Below, piece after piece: positions 1 through 9,579 of a DNA stretch of 64,000 nt. This DNA is from Candidatus Jidaibacter acanthamoeba. Its GTDB lineage: Bacteria > Pseudomonadota > Alphaproteobacteria > Rickettsiales > Midichloriaceae. Positions within the stretch are counted from its first letter, which is position 1; every line of letters begins with the position of its first letter. Location of the stretch: positions 1-64,000 of the forward strand of contig NZ_JSWE01000206.1 in NCBI RefSeq assembly GCF_000815465.1, in the 5' to 3' direction. The translations under genes and the position numbers were made by a program. A model generated the notes under the pieces. The model was not told the DNA's origin. It did no database searches and was given only the letters and a program-made list of their open reading frames with translations.

Positions 1-2
1 CT

Positions 3-980
3 TATACATTTGAAAATATAGTTAAGCCTTTTTCTATATGGTCAGCTGAGAAGTTAGTTGAAGCAGGTATTTCAGCTATAGATGCTGCTGCTTATACGTT
101 TGAAATGATACAAACAAGTTTTAATGATTGGTGGAGTCAACCTTCAAGTATTGATATAGCCAAACTTTATAACGATGCTCATCAGGCATTTAATGATTGG
201 TGGAGTCAACCTTCAAGTATTGATATAGCTAAACTTTATAACAATGCTCATCAGGCATTTAATGATTGGTGGAGTCAACCTTCAAGTATTGATATAATAA
301 AACTTTACAATGATTTATCAGATGTATTAGTATGCGGGTCAGAAAAATTTATATCAATCTCAAAACCGATAATTAAAAGCCCTATTTTTAAAGCTACATT
401 CGTGACCTTAGCTAAATTGAACTTTGATAATTATGCTGTCGGTTCGTTAAAGATGTTTATGCCGGTTGTTGGTGTTATATCTTCCGTAGTGTCTGAAAAT
501 ATACAAAACATCATTGATGAAAATGATGAAGATAACTTAGAAGATATAAATGTAGATATTAATGATAATTTGCTAAAAACAGCTATAGATAATAATATTA
601 ATTTAACAATAAAAGAAGAAAATATTAATAACCCATCTTGGGATGTACCTTCCAATGAGGAAGGCGTTTCAACATATACAAGCTATCTTTCTAATAATGC
701 CCTTTCAAATATAATCAGTTCTGAATACTTTAAAGCGGCATTAATTTTATTTTCAGCTTATACTATGCAACAGAAGGAAGCTTATGAGGCATTTCCAACA
801 TCTGCTATAATCTTGAGTGCTATGTTTATGAGAAATGATAATATAAATCAGCAGGAGATGCTAAACAAAGCAGCTGTAGTTAACTTCCCTTATTCTTCTG
901 ATGAGCAGTTTGAACCCACTCTGCAACTGGATGTAATTAATAATCTTTATTATATGGATAGCACTCAAGACTTTAATTGA
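3..980 (+). CDS. Repeat-containing protein of unknown function, 3' part only
   Basis: The frame is open from the first bases to a TGA at 978-980, so the gene begins before the window and the ATG at 105 is probably internal. The visible part starts with a region containing AYTFE-like segments. Three near-identical 23-residue units follow (69 bp each, from 120, 189 and 258; core FNDWWSQPSSIDIAKLYN), the third diverging after KLYND. The C-terminal half has moderately hydrophobic stretches and acidic Asn-rich linkers, with no enzyme motif I recognise. Recently duplicated repeats and no family match fit a fast-evolving surface or secreted protein, but that is inference. It converges on rpoD. Confidence 0.75.
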   Translation, partial: YTFENIVKPFSIWSAEKLVEAGISAIDAAAYTFEMIQTSFNDWWSQPSSIDIAKLYNDAHQAFNDWWSQPSSIDIAKLYNNAHQAFNDWWSQPSSIDIIKLYNDLSDVLVCGSEKFISISKPIIKSPIFKATFVTLAKLNFDNYAVGSLKMFMPVVGVISSVVSENIQNIIDENDEDNLEDINVDINDNLLKTAIDNNINLTIKEENINNPSWDVPSNEEGVSTYTSYLSNNALSNIISSEYFKAALILFSAYTMQQKEAYEAFPTSAIILSAMFMRNDNINQQEMLNKAAVVNFPYSSDEQFEPTLQLDVINNLYYMDSTQDFN

Positions 981-1050
981 AGTGCTAAACCCATTGTATA
1001 GCTTATTTATCAATTTAAATAAATTGCTTTTAATCTGATAAAATATAAAA

Positions 1051-1083
1051 AGCGCGTCATAAGGTACATTATTATGGCGCGCT
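1051..1083 (-). terminator. Rho-independent terminator of rpoD
   Basis: A 12-bp stem (1051-1062 with 1072-1083, one G-U pair) closes a nine-base loop. On the minus strand it is followed by a T-rich tail (TTTTTATATTT). It lies 22 bases past the rpoD stop. The plus-strand side has no T run, so it mainly serves rpoD. Confidence 0.8.
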
Positions 1084-1105
1084 ATATCTGGAAATTATTA
1101 TAATT

Positions 1106-3211
1106 TTACTGAGTATTGCTTGAAAAGCCTTTTAACTTTTTAGCTCTACTTGGATGCCTTAGTTTTCTTAAAGCTTTAGCTTCAATTTGCCTAATCCTTT
1201 CCCGAGTTACTCTAAACTGTTTGCCGACCTCCTCAAGAGTGTGGTCAGTATTCATTCCAATACCGAATCTCATTCTAAGCACTCTTTCTTCCCTAGGGGT
1301 AAGGCTAGAGAGCACCCGAGTAGTAACTTCTCTTAAATTGGTAAGTATCGCTGCATCAAGCGGTTGGATAGCATTTTTATCTTCGATAAAATCACCAAGC
1401 ATACTGCCTTCATCATCGCCCACAGGGTTTTCTAAACTCATCGGCTCTTTAGCAATTTTAAGAACTTTTCTTACTTTCTCAACCGGCATTGCAAGTTTCA
1501 TTGCAATTTCCTCAGGAGTAGGTTCTCTTCCCATATCATGAACAATTTGTCTTGAAGTTCTAAGGATCTTGTTGATTGTTTCTATCATATGCACAGGGAT
1601 ACGAATAGTTCGTGCCTGGTCGGCGATAGATCTCGTAATTGCCTGCCTAATCCACCACGTAGCGTAGGTAGAAAACTTATAACCTCTTCTGTATTCAAAC
1701 TTATCTACCGCCTTCATAAGACCGATATTTCCTTCCTGAATAAGATCAAGAAACTGTAATCCACGATTAGCATATTTCTTAGCAATTGAGATTACTAGCC
1801 TTAAGTTTGCCTCGATCATTTCCTTCTTAGCTTTGCTTGCAACGCGTTCACCCCTTTGCACTTCGGAAACCAGCTGTTTAAAGGTAGAAATATCCAAGCC
1901 CACTTCTTTGGCTATTTCGATTACATTACCGCGTAAGTAATTAATCTGCTCTCTTTCTTTTTGAATAAAATCTTTAAATCCTTTATCTTTTAAGCCTTCC
2001 AATTTGTCCAGCAGCATCGGCTCAAGCTCATTTCCCGTATATTTAGTTAAGAAAGTGTTACGGTTAATTTTGTTATTTTCAGCTAGCCTTAAAATTTGAG
2101 ATTCAATACCGATAAGTTTCTTATTTATGCTGTATAACTTGTCTAAAATCCTATCAATTTGAGTTTCATTAAAGCGCATATCCTGCATTAAGGTACTAAG
2201 TTCCTGATTTAAAGTTTCATATTTTTTATTAAGTGCCGCGCTGAATGGTTTGTTTTCAAGTGCAGCAGCAAGCTTATCCTGTTGAATGTTTAAAATTTGT
2301 CCTGATAGTTGAGCAGCTTTTCCGAAAACATCAATCATTTTCGGTCTAAGTTCTATTTCCATACTTAAAATGGATAAATTCTCTTCACTATCATAATCAT
2401 CCGGAGCTTCAGTTTTTTTCTCATCGCCTTCTTCTTCGTCTAAATCTTCATCTTCCGATTCTTCAGTTTCTTCTTCAGTTTCATCCTCATCTTCGTCTTC
2501 TTCTTCCTTAAAGCCTGCAAAGTCATCTTCAGCAAGCTTAGCTTCAGAAAATTCATCTTTACCAAATTCTTTAGAGTACATTGCATCAAGATCAATTATT
2601 TCACGTAATAAAATAGCCTCATTAGATAATGCATCATACCAATCAATAAATGCTCTCAAAGCTACAGGTGTTTGACAAAGATAAGTGATCATTTTATAAC
2701 GACCGTCTTCAATCTTTTTAGCTATCTCAACTTCACCTTCTCTGGATAACAGCTCAACATGCCCCATCTCTTTGAGATACATTCTAACCGGATCATCACT
2801 TCTTAAAGTCTCCTGTTCCTCTTCTTCTTCCGCAGGTTCTTCTTCGGATATAGGAAGGTCGAAAACCAGCTCTTCATCATCAGAAGATTTCTCTGATAGA
2901 GTAATTCCCGCATCATCGAAAAAGGAAATAGTATCTTCAATTTTTTCAATATCGGTATCACTGATAACACTGTTAAGCTGATCAAATGTTACGCTTCCGG
3001 TCTCTTTGCCTTTTTTTATCAATTTTTCAAAGGAAGAATCCTCATTAGCTGCTTTATTTGCAGGTGATTTAGCAGTTTGGGTCTTCACCTCAACTGAATC
3101 CATATTATTAATTGAGGACTTTTCAGCCGAAGAAAGTTTTTTAGACTCCTTGAATATCTTGTTATCCTCTTTTGTTGCCGTCTTTTGGTTCTTAGAAGTA
3201 GCCTTGCTCAT
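1106..3211 (-). CDS. rpoD: RNA polymerase primary sigma factor (sigma-70, RpoD)
   Basis: Housekeeping sigma factor that directs RNA polymerase core to promoters. At 701 residues it has the full architecture: Lys/Ser-rich N-terminus, region 1.2 with [12 protein letters not shown] (about 139-150), regions 2.1-2.4 from about 465 with ATWWIRQAI, the [11 protein letters not shown] segment of region 3, and a region 4 helix-turn-helix ending [18 protein letters not shown]. The non-conserved region between 1.2 and 2.1 carries a strongly acidic run (about 235-267, nearly all Glu/Asp). It starts 10 bases after dnaG, the usual macromolecular-synthesis order, so the two are probably co-transcribed. Confidence 0.98.
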   Translation of the reverse strand: MSKATSKNQKTATKEDNKIFKESKKLSSAEKSSINNMDSVEVKTQTAKSPANKAANEDSSFEKLIKKGKETGSVTFDQLNSVISDTDIEKIEDTISFFDDAGITLSEKSSDDEELVFDLPISEEEPAEEEEEQETLRSDDPVRMYLKEMGHVELLSREGEVEIAKKIEDGRYKMITYLCQTPVALRAFIDWYDALSNEAILLREIIDLDAMYSKEFGKDEFSEAKLAEDDFAGFKEEEDEDEDETEEETEESEDEDLDEEEGDEKKTEAPDDYDSEENLSILSMEIELRPKMIDVFGKAAQLSGQILNIQQDKLAAALENKPFSAALNKKYETLNQELSTLMQDMRFNETQIDRILDKLYSINKKLIGIESQILRLAENNKINRNTFLTKYTGNELEPMLLDKLEGLKDKGFKDFIQKEREQINYLRGNVIEIAKEVGLDISTFKQLVSEVQRGERVASKAKKEMIEANLRLVISIAKKYANRGLQFLDLIQEGNIGLMKAVDKFEYRRGYKFSTYATWWIRQAITRSIADQARTIRIPVHMIETINKILRTSRQIVHDMGREPTPEEIAMKLAMPVEKVRKVLKIAKEPMSLENPVGDDEGSMLGDFIEDKNAIQPLDAAILTNLREVTTRVLSSLTPREERVLRMRFGIGMNTDHTLEEVGKQFRVTRERIRQIEAKALRKLRHPSRAKKLKGFSSNTQ

Positions 3212-3221
3212 TTTGTTCTCG

Positions 3222-4994
3222 TTAATTTAAAATGTTAAGTTCTGTTTTTAGGATTTCCTCAATTTGTTTCAAATAGCTTAACTTGTTATAAGTTTCTTCA
3301 TCTTGTCTTTCCATCAGTAATTGACTTGTGGTTTTTATTTGTTCTTGAATTATAATCAAATTGTTTAATTTGAAAATTCTTATTATTCCCTCTTTAGCTT
3401 CTTCACTACTTGCCTCGCTTTTCGCGAACGTGTCAAACATATTATCATTTAACTTAAAATTAAATTGCTCTTCCAAAGTTTGCCGCAAAGTTTTCCGACA
3501 AGGCTCGTTTTCGTAATTGATATAACCTTTTAAATTTAATATATATTCACGGATTTTGTCAAGAAAATTAGACCTTATTTCAATGTCATGCAGTTCATAA
3601 TATATTTCATCATCAGAAATAATTTCAGGGTGGTTAATAACTGTTGCCAGAATAGTTAAAATATTGTTTTCCTGTTCGCTCAGTATTGATTGTATGTTGT
3701 GCTTTGAATTTAAAAATTCTTTATTAATATTGGGTTTTTTCTTATTTGAAAGTATCTCATATACTTTGCTTTTAAAGTATGAACTATAAGATTTTTGCAG
3801 GTCTTTATCAATAATTTTTTTAGCTAGTAATTCCAGGTTTTTCCTTAAAGTTGTAACATTTTCTGGGGTTTTTACGGTATGCATTTTTAAAAGTGACGTA
3901 AACAACAACTCTGATAAAGGGGTAGGGTGATTTATTATTGATTTAAAAAATTCTCTACCTTTATTAACAATTACTTCATCGGGATCTTTCCCCCCCGTGA
4001 GAGAGGCAAAATTTAATGTTTTATCCGCTTTAATAAAAGGGAGAATTTCGGAAGCAAGCCTGGAGGTTGCAGTTCTTCCCGCGTTATCCGCATCAAGACA
4101 GAGGGTAGGTATATCAACAATTTTCCATAAAGATTTTATATGCTCTGAAGATATACTTGTTCCAAGTGGAGCCACTGAATTGTAAATTTCATTATTTGCC
4201 AGGGCTATGACATCCATATATCCTTCAACTACTATTATTTGCTTGGTTTTAAGTGCTTCTTTTTTGGCAAAGTTTAAGCCGTATAAGGTTTCACTTTTTT
4301 TAAATATTAATGTTTCCGGAGAATTTAAATATTTAGGCTCTCCTTTTTCTATTAACCTTCCTCCGAAAGCAACAGTTTTACCGCTCTTATTAAAAATCGG
4401 GAAAATAACACGATTTTTTAATGGATTATAAACCCCGTAATCGCCTTTTAATAATACTTTAGAAGCAGCTATCTGAGTTTCATTAAATTTTTGCTTTAAT
4501 ATATCATGCAACTCACTATGGTTGTGGGGAGTAAATCCTAGTCTATATTCTGCAATAATTTCATTTTTCAGGCCTCTTTTTTTAAGGTAATTTAAAGCTT
4601 GTTTCCCTTCCGGGCTAAATAGTTTTTGTGTATAGTAATTTGCTGCTGCTTCATGAATTTCTATTAAAATATCTCTAATATCCTGCTGCTTTTTTTGCAC
4701 TTCGGTATGTTTCGGCAGCTCAATGCCTGCTTCTTGGGCTAATTTTTCCAAAGCTTCGGGGAATTTAAGATATTCGGTTTCCATCAAATACGAAAAAACA
4801 TCGCCATGTGCACCGCAACCGAAGCAGTGATAAAATCCTTTGTTATCACTCACATTAAATGAGGGGCTTTTTTCCGGATGAAAAGGGCATAAACCGAGAT
4901 ATTCTCCGGTAGTTTTACGCTTGAGCGCAACCTTTTTGGATACTACGGAAGATAGATTTATCCTTGCTTTTACTTGATCAATCGCGTAAGACAA
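3222..4994 (-). CDS. dnaG: DNA primase
   Basis: Makes RNA primers at the replication fork. The N-terminal CHC2 zinc site is C36, H39, C57, C60 ([12 protein letters not shown] then YHCFGCG). The TOPRIM catalytic core has VVEGYMDV (Glu257, Asp261) and LCLDADNAG (Asp301, Asp303). Length 590 is normal. The first codon of the frame is TTG at 4992-4994; no ATG lies between it and the zinc site that would leave an intact protein, and an AAGGG sits about 12 bases upstream, so TTG initiation is likely. It heads the dnaG-rpoD pair. Confidence 0.96.
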   Translation of the reverse strand: MSYAIDQVKARINLSSVVSKKVALKRKTTGEYLGLCPFHPEKSPSFNVSDNKGFYHCFGCGAHGDVFSYLMETEYLKFPEALEKLAQEAGIELPKHTEVQKKQQDIRDILIEIHEAAANYYTQKLFSPEGKQALNYLKKRGLKNEIIAEYRLGFTPHNHSELHDILKQKFNETQIAASKVLLKGDYGVYNPLKNRVIFPIFNKSGKTVAFGGRLIEKGEPKYLNSPETLIFKKSETLYGLNFAKKEALKTKQIIVVEGYMDVIALANNEIYNSVAPLGTSISSEHIKSLWKIVDIPTLCLDADNAGRTATSRLASEILPFIKADKTLNFASLTGGKDPDEVIVNKGREFFKSIINHPTPLSELLFTSLLKMHTVKTPENVTTLRKNLELLAKKIIDKDLQKSYSSYFKSKVYEILSNKKKPNINKEFLNSKHNIQSILSEQENNILTILATVINHPEIISDDEIYYELHDIEIRSNFLDKIREYILNLKGYINYENEPCRKTLRQTLEEQFNFKLNDNMFDTFAKSEASSEEAKEGIIRIFKLNNLIIIQEQIKTTSQLLMERQDEETYNKLSYLKQIEEILKTELNILN

Positions 4995-5211
4995 TCAGCA
5001 GCCCTTATTATTTTATTTCAGGATTATAACAAAAAATTATTTTAATGATACCTTAGAGTATATTTCAACTAAATGTTTTATTAAGGTTATTTTTATTCAT
5101 ACTAAACTTATTAATAAAAAAAGTAATAAGCTTTCATTTGTAAATTTTTTGCGGAGATTTTAGGTGATTGCACAGGCTTTAAAAAGCTTGTTTCCTTAAG
5201 GTGTTTATCTC

Positions 5212-5982
5212 CTAAAACGGTGCAACAATATCTAATATTTGCCTGCCTAATCTTTCCTGCTGATATTCCGATAATTGCCCACGCCCACCGTAAGATACTC
5301 TGGCTTCTGCAATCTGATCTAAGGTAACTGCATTTTCAGAGCTGATATCTTCAGGCCTTACTATACCTTCTATAGTTACTTCCCTTACCTCAAAATTAAC
5401 CCTCACTTCTTGGGATCCCTTAATATATAAATTATTATTCGGAAGTATTTTTATTACTGTTGCGGCAACTGTTGTATTAATGGTTTCCTGCCTATCAACT
5501 TTGCCTTCGCCGGTATTGTTGTCGTTTGAGGTAACATTTAATAATTTAGAAGGATTTACCGCATCAGGTAAAATGTTTTTAACTTTGTTTTCAAAGCCGA
5601 ATAAGCTTGGCATACCTGCACTTGTAGAGCCTGATCTGGTTTTTGTAGTTTTATTATCGAGTTTTGCTTTATCTTGAATAGTAATATTCACTTTTAAGAT
5701 ATCTCCGATTGCTCTTGCGCGCAGATCACGGAAAAAGGCTCTTGAGCCGGGTTTCCATAAAGAATTGGCAGCTTTCCCTTGAGCCGGGGGTTCTATTGAT
5801 GATTGCTGCTCCGATTGAGCCGTTTTAGCTTTAAGGTATTGTTCCTGTTGAATATAGTCATTATAAGTATTAACCTTATTAAATTCGGGAGGGCGTCCTA
5901 CATTAGCAAGTCGGTTCGCCATAATATCACAGGCTGTTAAAGAAGATAAAGAAAGAAGTAAGATAATTTGCTTAATATTCAT
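5212..5982 (-). CDS. flgH: Flagellar L-ring protein FlgH
   Basis: Outer-membrane lipoprotein that forms the L ring around the flagellar rod. The signal peptide ends in the lipobox LTAC (Cys18). Family hallmarks are FFRDLRARAIGDIL in the middle and, near the C-terminus, VRVNFEVREVTIEGIVRP with SYGGRGQLSEYQQ. At 256 residues it is near the usual length. It is the last gene of flgF-flgG-flgA-flgH, three bases after flgA, so translation may be coupled. Presence of an L ring implies a true outer membrane and an assembled, or recently functional, basal body. Confidence 0.96.
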   Translation of the reverse strand: MNIKQIILLLSLSSLTACDIMANRLANVGRPPEFNKVNTYNDYIQQEQYLKAKTAQSEQQSSIEPPAQGKAANSLWKPGSRAFFRDLRARAIGDILKVNITIQDKAKLDNKTTKTRSGSTSAGMPSLFGFENKVKNILPDAVNPSKLLNVTSNDNNTGEGKVDRQETINTTVAATVIKILPNNNLYIKGSQEVRVNFEVREVTIEGIVRPEDISSENAVTLDQIAEARVSYGGRGQLSEYQQERLGRQILDIVAPF

Positions 5983-5985
5983 AAT

Positions 5986-6651
5986 TTATATTTGTCCCCC
6001 AACCTCAACTACTTGAGCATTTTTTATCCTTCCGATAACTAACTTGCCGCTATCAATATTTTTAAACTTGATAATATCATCTAAGCCGCCGGCCTCTAAG
6101 GCTACTCCCAATGTTTCGATTATGAGAGCAGTTTTATTAAATTGCAAGGTAACCTTTTGTCCTTTATTAATTATAGTCGGCGACATAAGCTCGCTTGGCC
6201 TTATAGGTTTGTTCGGTTGTAAGGTTTTTTTAGCTGATTTACCTATAATTTCCTTTGTATCTTGGATTATAAGCCCTGAAAGCTTATCTTTCGGATATTT
6301 TATTTCTCCGAACATATCCTCATTAAGTAATTCTCCTTTATTAACCTTGCGGGTGAGGGTAGGGATAATTATTGCTTCCGTACTGATGCCTTCGAGTGAA
6401 TATTCGTGACCGTTAGAAGTAACTAATAATTTAACTTTATTAGAGTTAAGTGCATATTCAGTAGCCAGTAGCTCGATATCTTTCGCGTTCTTTAGGTTAC
6501 TGCCAGCATTTAGCCTAACTATAATATGGTCAATAAATTTTTCACGTTCCAGTTCTTCCTCAACCATCTCTTTAATTTCAGTGATGGTATGAGCAAAAGC
6601 AAAGCAGTAGTGAAAAATAATAATAAAAAATAGGTGAGGGATATATTTCAT
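5986..6651 (-). CDS. flgA: Flagellar P-ring assembly chaperone FlgA
   Basis: Periplasmic chaperone for FlgI P-ring assembly. It has an N-terminal signal peptide (about 1-20, rich in Phe/Ile). The C-terminal SAF/FlgA domain shows KGELLNEDMFGEIKYP, IIGKSAKKTLQPNKPIRPSEL and a final hydrophobic segment ending VVEVGGQI. Length 221 fits the family. It sits between flgG (5 bases upstream) and flgH (3 bases downstream), the usual alphaproteobacterial order, although flgI itself is not in the window. Confidence 0.94.
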   Translation of the reverse strand: MKYIPHLFFIIIFHYCFAFAHTITEIKEMVEEELEREKFIDHIIVRLNAGSNLKNAKDIELLATEYALNSNKVKLLVTSNGHEYSLEGISTEAIIIPTLTRKVNKGELLNEDMFGEIKYPKDKLSGLIIQDTKEIIGKSAKKTLQPNKPIRPSELMSPTIINKGQKVTLQFNKTALIIETLGVALEAGGLDDIIKFKNIDSGKLVIGRIKNAQVVEVGGQI

Positions 6652-6656
6652 ATTAC

Positions 6657-7454
6657 TTACGATTTAGAATCAATTGCTTCTTTTGCCATCTGCTCTGCCG
6701 TCTGCATAACTTTCGAGTTCATTTCATAATTCCTTTGTGCCTTAATTAGGTTCATAATTTCGGTGATTGAATTTACGTTAGAACTTTCAACAAAATGTTG
6801 TTTGATACTTCCGAATCCCTCATCAAGAGCAAAGCCTAAGATAGGAGCACCGGAAGCGGTAGTTTCTTTGTATATACTATCCCCAATTGCCTCTAATCCC
6901 GAAGGGTTTTGAAATATTGCCAAATCAAGTTGCCCCAAATCCTGAGGGTCAGGCTGGCCGGCTATGGTTGCCTGTACTCTGCCGTCTCGGGTTATTGTTA
7001 CATTGAGGGCGTCCTGCGGGATAGTGATGCCCGGTGATATTTCATATCCTAAAGGGTTAACAATCACTCCATCAGGACTCCGCATTAACTCACCGGCTCT
7101 TGTATAGCCGGTATTGCCGTCAGGTAAGTTGACCAGAAAAAACCCGTTACCGTCAAGTGCAAGGTTGAGCGGAGTATTAGGTGTTGGGATTAATTCTCCT
7201 TGTGAGAAAACTTTATATGTTGCTCCCACGGCCGTTCCTAGACCGAATTGTATACCTGTGGGGATTATGCTTCCGTCAGCAGCGGATAAAGACCCCATCC
7301 TGGTTTCAGTTTGATATAATAAATCATTGAAAATGACATCCGACCTTTTATATCCTTTTGTTTCCGAGTTAGCTACGTTATGTGAAATATTATCAATCTT
7401 GCGCTCGTTTGCCACCATACCGGTCGCAGCTATATTTAATGCTCTTAACGACAT
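6657..7454 (-). CDS. flgG: Flagellar distal rod protein FlgG
   Basis: Structural subunit of the distal flagellar rod. The N-terminus has the conserved rod/hook motif with NISHNVANSETKGYKRSDVIF. The D1 region has YTRAGELMRSPDGVIVNPLG, and the C-terminus closes with VNSITEIMNLIKAQRNYEMN, the coiled region that packs with the N-terminus. Length 265 is typical. It follows flgF by about 35 bases and precedes flgA by 5. Sequence preservation across both terminal helices suggests the rod is still assembled rather than decaying. Confidence 0.97.
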   Translation of the reverse strand: MSLRALNIAATGMVANERKIDNISHNVANSETKGYKRSDVIFNDLLYQTETRMGSLSAADGSIIPTGIQFGLGTAVGATYKVFSQGELIPTPNTPLNLALDGNGFFLVNLPDGNTGYTRAGELMRSPDGVIVNPLGYEISPGITIPQDALNVTITRDGRVQATIAGQPDPQDLGQLDLAIFQNPSGLEAIGDSIYKETTASGAPILGFALDEGFGSIKQHFVESSNVNSITEIMNLIKAQRNYEMNSKVMQTAEQMAKEAIDSKS

Positions 7455-7489
7455 AATAAGTTATCCTCCCCCTATTTTAGTCCCCTGTT

Positions 7490-8209
7490 TTATTCCCCTA
7501 TTTTTGAATATACCTTGTAAGTACTACGTTGCATATTATATAAATCATTAATTAAGTTTGATGTAACGGTTGCATCTTTTTGCACCTCAGCTAATTTTAC
7601 CATTTCTTCAATTGCATTAACGTTCGAACCTTCAAGCATACCTTGTACGATTCTTGCATCTTCCTTAGCTTCCGGAGCTGCCTCCGAAGTAAATAACCCT
7701 TCTCCATTTTTCCTGACCAGACGCGGGTTTGTAAACTCTACCACTCCGATCACTCCCCTTGCTTCTCCGTTTACCGTTATAGTTCCGTCCTGAAGTATAA
7801 CAGGTGAAGGGTCACCTTCTTCAAATCCGATTTCCTGGTTGTCGGCAGTGAGTATCGGGCTTCCTTTATCGTTTACCAAGGTATTTTCCGCATTAATAAA
7901 AAAGTTACCGTTTCTGGTGTATTGAATACCGTTCTTAGTATTAACTACAAAGAAACCACTTCCTACCAATGCCACGTCTAAAGGCCTATTAGTTGGAACT
8001 AATCCGCCGTCTTTAAGGTCAAGGGTAGTTGCAATGTCATTCGGAAAAGCTACCTTTTCTCTCGTATCTTGAGTTAAGTATTTATCAAAGACCATGTGCT
8101 CTTTTTTGAATCCGGTGGTATTTGAATTTGCAACATTATCAGCTGTAACATTTATTTTATTAAATGCTGCAACTTGTTTAGATAGCATAAAATAAGTCGA
8201 ATTATCCAT
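7490..8209 (-). CDS. flgF: Flagellar proximal rod protein FlgF
   Basis: Proximal rod subunit of the flagellum and first gene of the visible operon. It begins MDNSTYFMLSKQVAAFNKIN and continues with NVANSNTTGFKKEHM, the rod N-terminal motif. It has YTRNGNFFINAENTLVNDKG in the middle and ends with NVNAIEEMVKLAEVQKD. At 239 residues it is shorter than FlgG, as expected for FlgF. The 86 bases upstream separate it from xseA and may hold the operon promoter; no clear box was identified. Confidence 0.95.
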   Translation of the reverse strand: MDNSTYFMLSKQVAAFNKINVTADNVANSNTTGFKKEHMVFDKYLTQDTREKVAFPNDIATTLDLKDGGLVPTNRPLDVALVGSGFFVVNTKNGIQYTRNGNFFINAENTLVNDKGSPILTADNQEIGFEEGDPSPVILQDGTITVNGEARGVIGVVEFTNPRLVRKNGEGLFTSEAAPEAKEDARIVQGMLEGSNVNAIEEMVKLAEVQKDATVTSNLINDLYNMQRSTYKVYSKIGE

Positions 8210-8295
8210 AGTATTTAATTTTTCTTATATACAAAAGAGTAAGCAAATTTTATACCAAATAATTAGTAACATTAAATTTATGTTAAGATGCAAAG

Positions 8296-9579
8296 TTAAT
8301 TGTTGTCAAATAAAGATTGTTGCTTGTTCTGCTCCGAGGGATTTTTTATACTATGGCTTTTGCCGGAAATGTTTAAAGCTAATGCCTCTTGGGTGCCGTC
8401 ATGCAGCTCTATTTTTATTACGCTATTCAGCTTAATTTGGGTAATACTTTTTATTACTTTTCCTTTATTATCCCTGATTAGCGCAAATCCGCGCTTTAAA
8501 ACTTTCTGATAATGAAAGCTATCAAGCAGCATGCCGTGTATTTGAAGTTTTGAATTAAGCCGTTGTAATAAATTAGTCATCAGATTAGAGAGTTTAAACT
8601 CAATATTTTCTAATTTCCCTTCCAGTGAGATTATTTTGGAAAGAAAAAAACCCAAGGCAGTTGAGAGATTATTTAGTTTGAGTTCATTATGTTTAATTAA
8701 ATTCGGCAGGGTTGAATCAAGTCTTCGTTTTAAGGTTTCTAAAGTATATTTTAACTCGGATAGTACTGGAACTGCAATTTCTGCAGCAGCAGTCGGGGTA
8801 GGGGCTCTTTTGTCGGAAGCAAAATCTATAAGTGTGGTATCCGTTTCATGGCCTACTGCTGAAATGATCGGGATTTTAGAATCAGCTGTTGCTCTAATTA
8901 CTATTTCTTCATTGAAAGCCCATAAATCTTCAATTGAACCGCCCCCTCTTGCAACAATTAAAATATCAGGTTTAGGTATAGAGTATGGAAGGTTATTAAA
9001 GCCATTTATAGCACCGGCAATCTGTTCGGCAGCTTCATTTCCTTGTACCAACACTCCCCAAAGCAAGATGTGAACCGGAAAGCGGTCGGATATCCTATGT
9101 AAAATATCTCTGATTACAGCTCCGGTAGGGGAGGTAATAACCCCGATAGTTCTCGGCAAATAAGGAATCGGTTTTTTTCGATTAGGTGCAAATAAACCTT
9201 CAGCTTCCAATTTTTGCTTTCTTTTTTCAAGCATGGCAAGTAATGCGCCAATTCCCGCTACTTCAACTTTTTCAACGATTAACTGATAATAAGACCTCCC
9301 CGGAAAAGAGGAGATGGAACCGGTGCATATTACCTCAACCCCATCTTCAATTTGAAATGGGAGTTGATTCGCTAGCTTCTTCCAACAAACTGCATTAAGT
9401 ACGGCATTGTTATCTTTTAAACTAAAATATATATGACCTGATGAGGCAACTTTAAGTCCTGAGATTTCACCCCTAATTCTGATATAAGAAAAGGTTTCTT
9501 CCAGTGTAACCTTTATTGCATGAGCAACTTCCGAAACACTGTATTCAGGAAGATTAGAGTCAGATCCTTTCATCATCAT
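8296..9579 (-). CDS. xseA: Exodeoxyribonuclease VII large subunit
   Basis: Large subunit of the single-strand-specific exonuclease VII used in DNA repair. It has an N-terminal OB-fold (YSVSEVAHAIK, IYFSLKDNNAVL) and a catalytic domain with IGVITSPTGAVIRDI, ILIVARGGGSIEDLWAFN and SAVGHETDTTLIDFASD. A coiled-coil follows, and a short C-terminal part ends KRGFALIRDNKG. Length 427 is normal. Its 5' end overlaps the valS 3' end by 20 bases, implying coupled expression. The small subunit xseB is not in the window. Confidence 0.96.
   Translation of the reverse strand: MMMKGSDSNLPEYSVSEVAHAIKVTLEETFSYIRIRGEISGLKVASSGHIYFSLKDNNAVLNAVCWKKLANQLPFQIEDGVEVICTGSISSFPGRSYYQLIVEKVEVAGIGALLAMLEKRKQKLEAEGLFAPNRKKPIPYLPRTIGVITSPTGAVIRDILHRISDRFPVHILLWGVLVQGNEAAEQIAGAINGFNNLPYSIPKPDILIVARGGGSIEDLWAFNEEIVIRATADSKIPIISAVGHETDTTLIDFASDKRAPTPTAAAEIAVPVLSELKYTLETLKRRLDSTLPNLIKHNELKLNNLSTALGFFLSKIISLEGKLENIEFKLSNLMTNLLQRLNSKLQIHGMLLDSFHYQKVLKRGFALIRDNKGKVIKSITQIKLNSVIKIELHDGTQEALALNISGKSHSIKNPSEQNKQQSLFDNN

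Noticed and set aside
1116-1541. Plus-strand frame of 141 codons inside rpoD
   Set aside because: Antisense shadow of rpoD; no family features and the minus-strand protein is unmistakable.
5173-5190. Short inverted repeat after flgH (CAGGCTTT/AAAGCTTG)
   Set aside because: Eight pairs with no T tract in the direction of transcription; not convincing as a terminator.
8636-9073. Plus-strand frame of 145 codons inside xseA
   Set aside because: Shadow of the xseA catalytic domain; Ser/Ala-rich translation without recognisable motifs.
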